Assembly (NCBI RefSeq): GCF_051622035.1
Contig: NC_135358.1
Location: 13,640,001-13,704,000, forward strand
Direction of reading: 5' to 3'
DNA: 64,000 nt
Source of the DNA: Arctopsyche grandis
Lineage: Eukaryota; Arthropoda; Insecta; Trichoptera; Hydropsychidae
Shown: positions 58,340 through 64,000 of the stretch, piece after piece
How positions within the stretch are numbered: position 1 is the first letter of the stretch
Layout: every line of letters begins with the position of its first letter
Program-made: the position numbers and the translations under genes
The notes under the pieces: model-generated
What the model was told of the DNA's origin: nothing
Database searches by the model: none
Seen by the model: only the letters and a program-made list of their open reading frames with translations

Positions 58340-61074
58340 CTGTGAAAGATAAAAAATATGTATGTTAAATTTTGAACGAAGGAAATGAGAGCTCTTGCGT
58401 GCCGGTGAAATGTAAACGAGTCGAGAGGAAAATGATTTCACCAGTCGATCCACCGCAGATGAATAGATACTATGTATGTATGTTTGGAATAAGTCGTGAT
58501 TTCTGGTCGAGTCCGTGCCTAGGAAGTGAGAGTGAAGGCATTCATTATCCAAACAGAACAATATGAGAACGTCTTCTTCGTGGATTCGCTAATGACGATA
58601 AAGATTTCGCCGAAGAGACAACCAAACCACATCCGTATCGGACGCACCTTCTACCTGGATAGAAAGTTGCACCTGAGAGACTACAATTAATTCGTGTCTT
58701 ATCGTTCGACTTATGTGTAATAAATTCAAATCGTATGACAGACATTTTTATTGAAGAAATCTTCAACTTTAACTTGTTACATCTAAAACATTTTCCACAG
58801 TTTCAATATCGACGTGCTCCATGAACATACATACATACATACATAACTAGCTCTACTTAACTCCATTGTCACAAATTGCGGGTAAACGATATGATGAAAA
58901 CCGTGTCTAATTGAACATTTGAAATCATCATCGAGAGTCTACGTTCATGGCAATTAATCGACGTAATGGCGGTCTCTCGAAAGTGCACCGAAGTGCATCG
59001 ATCGACCGAATGCAACTGTTTTCCACAACAGCCGATGCATCGGTCGGCTGCATCTACTGTTCCAACTGACCTCTAATAATAACGATACACATTGATCAAA
59101 TCAATCGGCTACAATCCCATTTTCAACTAATGACATAAAATTTCAACCATCGATAAAGCTGTAATCATTAAATAAGGAGAGACCATATCATCATTTACAA
59201 CCATTCACTGCTGGATGAAAACCTATCCAATACGCTTACATTCATCTCAACATACTCATCCATATCACATCACACATAATTTCTAATTTCGTCTATCCAT
59301 CTTCCATTCATCCTTTTACCATTCTAGCACATACATATATTGCCCATATTATTAGTATTTAATTATTATGAGATATTATTTAATTCAATAAACTTAAAAA
59401 TACTGTCAAGTAAAAGAAGCATTTCTGTTTGCTACACAATACTATTTTTTATGACACTTTATAAATTTTAACGAGTACATGCATACATATATTTAATATT
59501 GTCAATTTGAGCTTGTTTTAAGTTGAGCCATCTACATACAGTTCGATTGCGAATTGGACTAACGAACGTACATACATAGTACATAGAACGTACATACATA
59601 CATAGTTCATAATACATACATATACATAAATACATAGGCATCAAGAGAAAATTCTAGCACGAAGGAAAATTTAATTTAGTGACAAAAAAAGAGTAATTAA
59701 AAATTTTAAAAATAATTGAGCCTTGAATGTTTATGGCGAATTTTGTCGACGATTTCATCACCGCTGGGCAGACGGGAATTTGCAGGCTTCGGTTACATCG
59801 CTTACGATTCCAGACTGGGCCCCTAAAAGTATGTACTATTGTACCCTATCCTCGGCCCTGAATACATACTATGTATGTAGGTGCGAGCCTTAATTATGTA
59901 TAAGTTTAGAAGCTCATACACCTTTAATAGAATAAGAAAAAATCTCATCTATCACGAACGAGTTTCAGCAGCATTCGAAGTCGAATATGCAATATTATAA
60001 ATAAAAAAACACCATTACAGCACGAATTGATAAGTTTATCTAACTCATGTACATACATATACGTATGTAGATCTAAAAAAATGCTGACGACATTCAATAT
60101 GCACATTTTTTAAAGTCCCCACGAGTGAAAAGCTGCAGTGTATCGATGACTACCATTTGTGCTAGTAACTATGATATGTAATCGTTAGAAAGTATTTTGT
60201 TTATTATTTGACGGTCGGTATACCTTTCAACTAACCAATTGATGGACGCCATTGTTCGTTTGATGGCGTTCGACCGGACGCGCATTTATTTATATATTTT
60301 TTTCTAAACATTTAATACGCACATTATTGTGTGTGCGCTGCGTGATGCTTTGACAAATAGAAAGTTATTTATTTGAAAATTTCACGGCAATGGAAAATGA
60401 GGAGGAGGAAGGTGTGATGAAGACGAGCCTCGCATATGAAGATATAAATAACAGACGACATGGAAAATAATAGAATCGATTAGTTTTCGTTAATTGTGTT
60501 CCATTATACGTACTAGATAATAACTCAGGAAAATCTCTATAATCGGATAACAAACGAGATAAATAATTCACGCATTTTTAAAAGAGACTCCATTTGTCAA
60601 TGACGTGGCTGCTGCAAGGCACGAAAGTTTTCCTTTTGTAACTGTAATAAATTTGTAAACTTTCGTACATTCGTTATTTATATACATACCTACATACATA
60701 TACATGTGTACAAGTCAATTCACACCTACGAGTACTCATATGTTTGAACAAATTAGGTTAAAACGCGCTTATGTCAATTGATTACTAAATCACAATTAGA
60801 AAACTCATTCAGAATGTTTACATTCACCAAATTTGAAAACAACTTTTTTACCAACTGAAGTATCTAATTCCAAAAACCAATACTGCGCTTTGTTAATTTT
60901 CTGGAAAACATCGATTTTCTTATATCTACTTTTTTAATTCAAATAATGTTTGTACAAAAAATTAAACATGCGGCGGAAAAATCATGTTTTCCAAATCAAA
61001 TTTTGGGATACATCGCTCAATATACCGTATTGCTAACAACTCAGCTTAATAAATAACGTACATACATACATATA

Positions 61075-61535
61075 TTGCTAACAACTGAGGGATCACGGTT
61101 TCGAGCCCTGATCCAGTGTTTCTGGCCAGACCTTGAATATACAATATATGAGTCGCTATATTTGAAAGTGGCGGAAGTCCAATTTTCAGTTCCAAAAACA
61201 CTATTTCAGTTTGACTTGATTCACAATTTGCTATCACTACTTTTAATTCGATATATCCAGAATCTCGGAAAATCAGAATAAACTTGTAAAACGCAAAACA
61301 TTAGATATAATACTTTGCGAGATATTTGGAGAAAAATAGATTTATGCCACTTTCAAATATAGCGACTCATATGTACATATGCGACTCCAGGTCGATCGAT
61401 TTCTATCATATTTTGCCAATTTATCAGATTTCATTGTTGAAACGGTTCCTACCAAATTGGCCACCTATCCTCATTTATCACCATTATTTGAATTTAATTT
61501 ACAATAAAATTATAAATTTATATGTATTTACTACT
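61075..61535 (+). mobile_element. Family A SINE split by a small MITE
   Basis: The tRNA-like B box (GGTTTCGAGCCC) and CTGGCCAGACCTTGAATAT lie before 61148. The body continues at 61372 with GCGACTCCAGGTCGATCG, CATTGTTGAAACGGTTCC and the usual 3' part. In intact copies these blocks are adjacent. Confidence 0.7.
61150..61368. mobile_element. 219-bp MITE inserted in a SINE
   Basis: The ends are exact 23-base inverted repeats (GAGTCGCTATATTTGAAAGT, then GGC) at 61150-61172 and 61346-61368. AT-rich flanks (ATAT on both sides) may be the target duplication. It has no coding content. Confidence 0.75.
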
Positions 61536-61614
61536 ATTTACTAACAAATATAAATATAAAGAAACGACGAGATGATACAGTTTTTTTCATGACAATAAAC
61601 GATCTTTATTCAAA

Positions 61615-61876
61615 ACTAGCTGAACCCCGGCATGCGATGCAATGCCATAATAACGCATGCAATTCCCCGTTCCCGTTCCCGTTCCTGTTCTCGTTCCCGT
61701 TCCCATTTGTCGGAAAAACGCAGGTAGCGAACACATTTGAAATTATTGCGTTGCAATGACACTCATTCCCGTTTTTCCCGTTTCCGTTCCCGTTTTTTCC
61801 ACAACAAATCCTGAAAGTTTCATCGTAATCAGTTCAGTGGTTTAGCAGCCTATTCGAGACACACAGACATTCATTG

Positions 61877-61963
<87 letters not shown>

Positions 61964-61965
61964 GA
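61615..61965 (-). mobile_element. Helitron-like repeat ending in a long TA tract
   Basis: It begins AGCTGAACCCCGGCATGCG, has a repeated CCCGTT (CCGTTC) stretch, then TTTCATCGTAATCAG and CGAGACACACAGACATTC. It runs into an uninterrupted TA dinucleotide tract at about 61880-61960. That tract is the longest pure microsatellite in the window. Confidence 0.55.
61880..61961. repeat. (TA)n microsatellite, about 80 bp
   Basis: An uninterrupted run of TA dinucleotides at the tail of the Helitron-like repeat. Such runs are mutable and often mis-assembled. Confidence 0.95.
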
Positions 61966-64000
61966 TTAATAGATTAATCTTTCATATATATTATTGCTAA
62001 ATTTTGAAATCATCAACTATTTCCGAGTGATTTTTCCAGTAGATACTTAGATTTTCCAGTAGTACTTTAGATTTTCCAAAATTTCATGCATATATTATCT
62101 TAACTTACATGTAAATGCAGATTGTAAATTTATTATCCCAATGTATTGTCATATAAAAAACGTAATGCGTATCTCAATTCTAAATCCGGAGAGTTTTCCA
62201 CCTTACAAAAGCTAAATACAACTCATTAAACGGCTTTGACATATAAAACAACTTTCGGTACACTAGATTTTAAAGATAAATTAAATTCTTAAATTTCAAC
62301 GTTCCCACACGAGCCCACTAAAACAACACAATAGTTAACAACTATTATATTCCGATCACGAAAATAGCAACATTTACGACAAAGTCAATTTTCCACGTCA
62401 CGAAATCGCAATATACCTAATATACTGGCACGTTGTCGGTGAAAAAATCGGCGTGATGATATCATTCACCGAGGAATGCATTGCACTTTCTCCGGCATCA
62501 GCACACCTGACAATATAAGGTCAACCAGTCCACCAGCGGTTGCTGCAAATTCACGGTCAAGGACCCGCCAATATGGACGACCAGACTCGACCTGACTTAT
62601 CCAAAGATGGAATCTGTCAAAACGCGTAGAAATATTTCGCATAACTATGTACCAAAATGAGTTAGCGGTTTTAACCAAACCACTAATGAATGTTGCTGCG
62701 TAGGCGTAACTCAACGAGGTAACCGTGACGCAAGAGAAATACCAAAAACCATCTAATGTAAATATGGATATACAAACGTGCAAACATTTTCATCAATTCG
62801 TGTAAAATTATCATAAAGGAAACAAAACGCGACAAATATGTACATACATATATAGCCGAAAATTCAAAAGTGACATTTGTACGTACTTACATAAATAATA
62901 GAGACGTTTACAATTTTCTTGCGTGCTTTATACAGAGAAAGACAAAAAGAACAGAAAAAAGAATAGTGGCAAACTTCCGCTTGTGCACTTCTGATGTGCG
63001 CTTATGATCTTTTTAGAAAGTTTTTAACGAGCATTGCAACTCTGTCGATGTATTGTTCAAATATTCTTTTCACTCGAGTGAATGGAAAATCCCTTCTTAT
63101 CATTTATCATCGAATGCATATTATAAAATTAAATACAACACAATCATCGCTCACTGAACAGTCAAGGAAATTCCATTGAAAAAACAAAAGAAGTTTGCAA
63201 TATCTTTGAAACCAGTTGTATAAAAAGACTTAAGAAGATTTATACACACTTGCATATCATATTTTTAGACATTTCATTCGTAAATTAGAATTTAATATTG
63301 GAGCTATGTACATAGGTTAGGCTAAATCATAAATGTTTTTCATTCGAAATAGACCCTTTTTCATTTCAAATTGACTCTTTTTTATTTTAAGTTGACTTTT
63401 TTGCAAATAATTCAAACCTTCAATGTCAATTCGAAATGAGAGTCTTTTCTAAGAAGCTTTATACAATAATGAACAGGTCCTTCATTTGACTCTTTCTTTC
63501 ATTTGACAGGTTGAAGTCTCATCGTGTAAAAAACACTGCTACCAATACATCGTATTGCTAACAAATGCGTGCATTTTGTGGCGTGGCGATTGTGTATACC
63601 GGCAGAAACTTAGGTTTTAAATGGTTCGGTGACTATTTCGATACTAATAATAAACCTTGCTGATGATTCAGGTACCGACATGGATCCGGAGAATGGCCTT
63701 AGTGATATGGAATTTGATTTCAATTTTTTTATTACTTTATTATCCTTTTTATATTAAAATATAAAGCAATTCAATTATGGTTTTATTTTTATTTTATACT
63801 TATGTAAATGTGTACTATGAAATAAAACTGAACAATATTTATTGCTGGTTAAACGATGTTTCTGTCGGTATACAACTTACACGCATTTGTTAAACTAATG
63901 CTAAACTAAACTAAAAGATCTGTAAAAAGTAACTTCATCAAACAAACTATCTGTTTTAGTTTAAATGTCAACAGTCAAAATCTCCAAATAGACATTCTAG

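Larger units (their letters stand above)
58340..64000. other. 5' flank of the schlaff-like gene, no recognised coding gene
   Basis: A 5' untranslated exon of the schlaff-like gene should lie here, since an acceptor abuts its ATG, but I cannot place it. Listed elements are the split SINE (61075-61535) and the Helitron-like repeat (61615-61965). The 105-residue minus-strand frame at 62783-62466 lies in a somewhat GC-richer patch but shows no domain I recognise. Confidence 0.5.

Noticed and set aside
1-64000. CRISPR arrays, bacterial operons or prophage
   Set aside because: No spaced direct-repeat array, ribosome-binding sites or dense same-strand coding; gene structure is plainly eukaryotic.

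Overview
This is eukaryotic nuclear DNA, almost certainly from an insect. It is AT-rich, has GT-AG introns, and is full of insect-type transposable elements and TACATATGTA-like simple repeats. Two short runs of CCTAA, the common insect telomere motif, also occur. The order cannot be fixed from the sequence. There is no sign of bacterial operons, CRISPR arrays, rRNA genes or free-standing tRNA genes.

Four spliced protein-coding genes could be rebuilt exon by exon, each with consistent reading phase. (1) 3741-4632 (+): MKRN2 opposite-strand (MKRN2OS) family protein, 4 coding exons, 213 aa. (2) 5463-7383 (-): secreted Reeler-domain defence protein (l(2)34Fc/Hdd11-like), 3 coding exons, 168 aa. 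(3) 18992-49934 (+): ABHD2-type alpha/beta hydrolase, 7 coding exons, 433 aa, with a 28.5-kb first intron. (4) 53913-58339 (-): secreted C-type lectin-domain protein of the schlaff/Clect27 type, 4 coding exons, 218 aa. Genes 1 and 2 converge, 2 and 3 diverge, and 3 and 4 converge. Nothing suggests the four share a pathway.

The rest is non-coding and dominated by mobile DNA. Between genes 2 and 3 lie several hAT-type elements, a SINE, and a PIF/Harbinger-like element nested in a hAT copy just upstream of ABHD2. The giant ABHD2 intron holds a solo LTR, a near-complete but broken Tc1-like transposon, three copies of one inverted-repeat element (one split by a SINE), tandem Helitron-like copies with a SINE between them, LINE remnants, fold-back elements and unusual perfect hairpins. 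The schlaff intron carries second copies of two elements found upstream of ABHD2. The last 5.6 kb has no recognisable gene, but holds a SINE split by a small MITE and a long TA tract.

No new multi-gene system was found. The best leads are structural: layered TE insertions with readable target-site duplications, two adjacent perfect hairpins with the same AAAC loop, a 51-bp perfect palindrome beside a 27-bp tandem repeat, a 159-bp almost fully palindromic hAT MITE, and the long ABHD2 intron acting as a TE sink.
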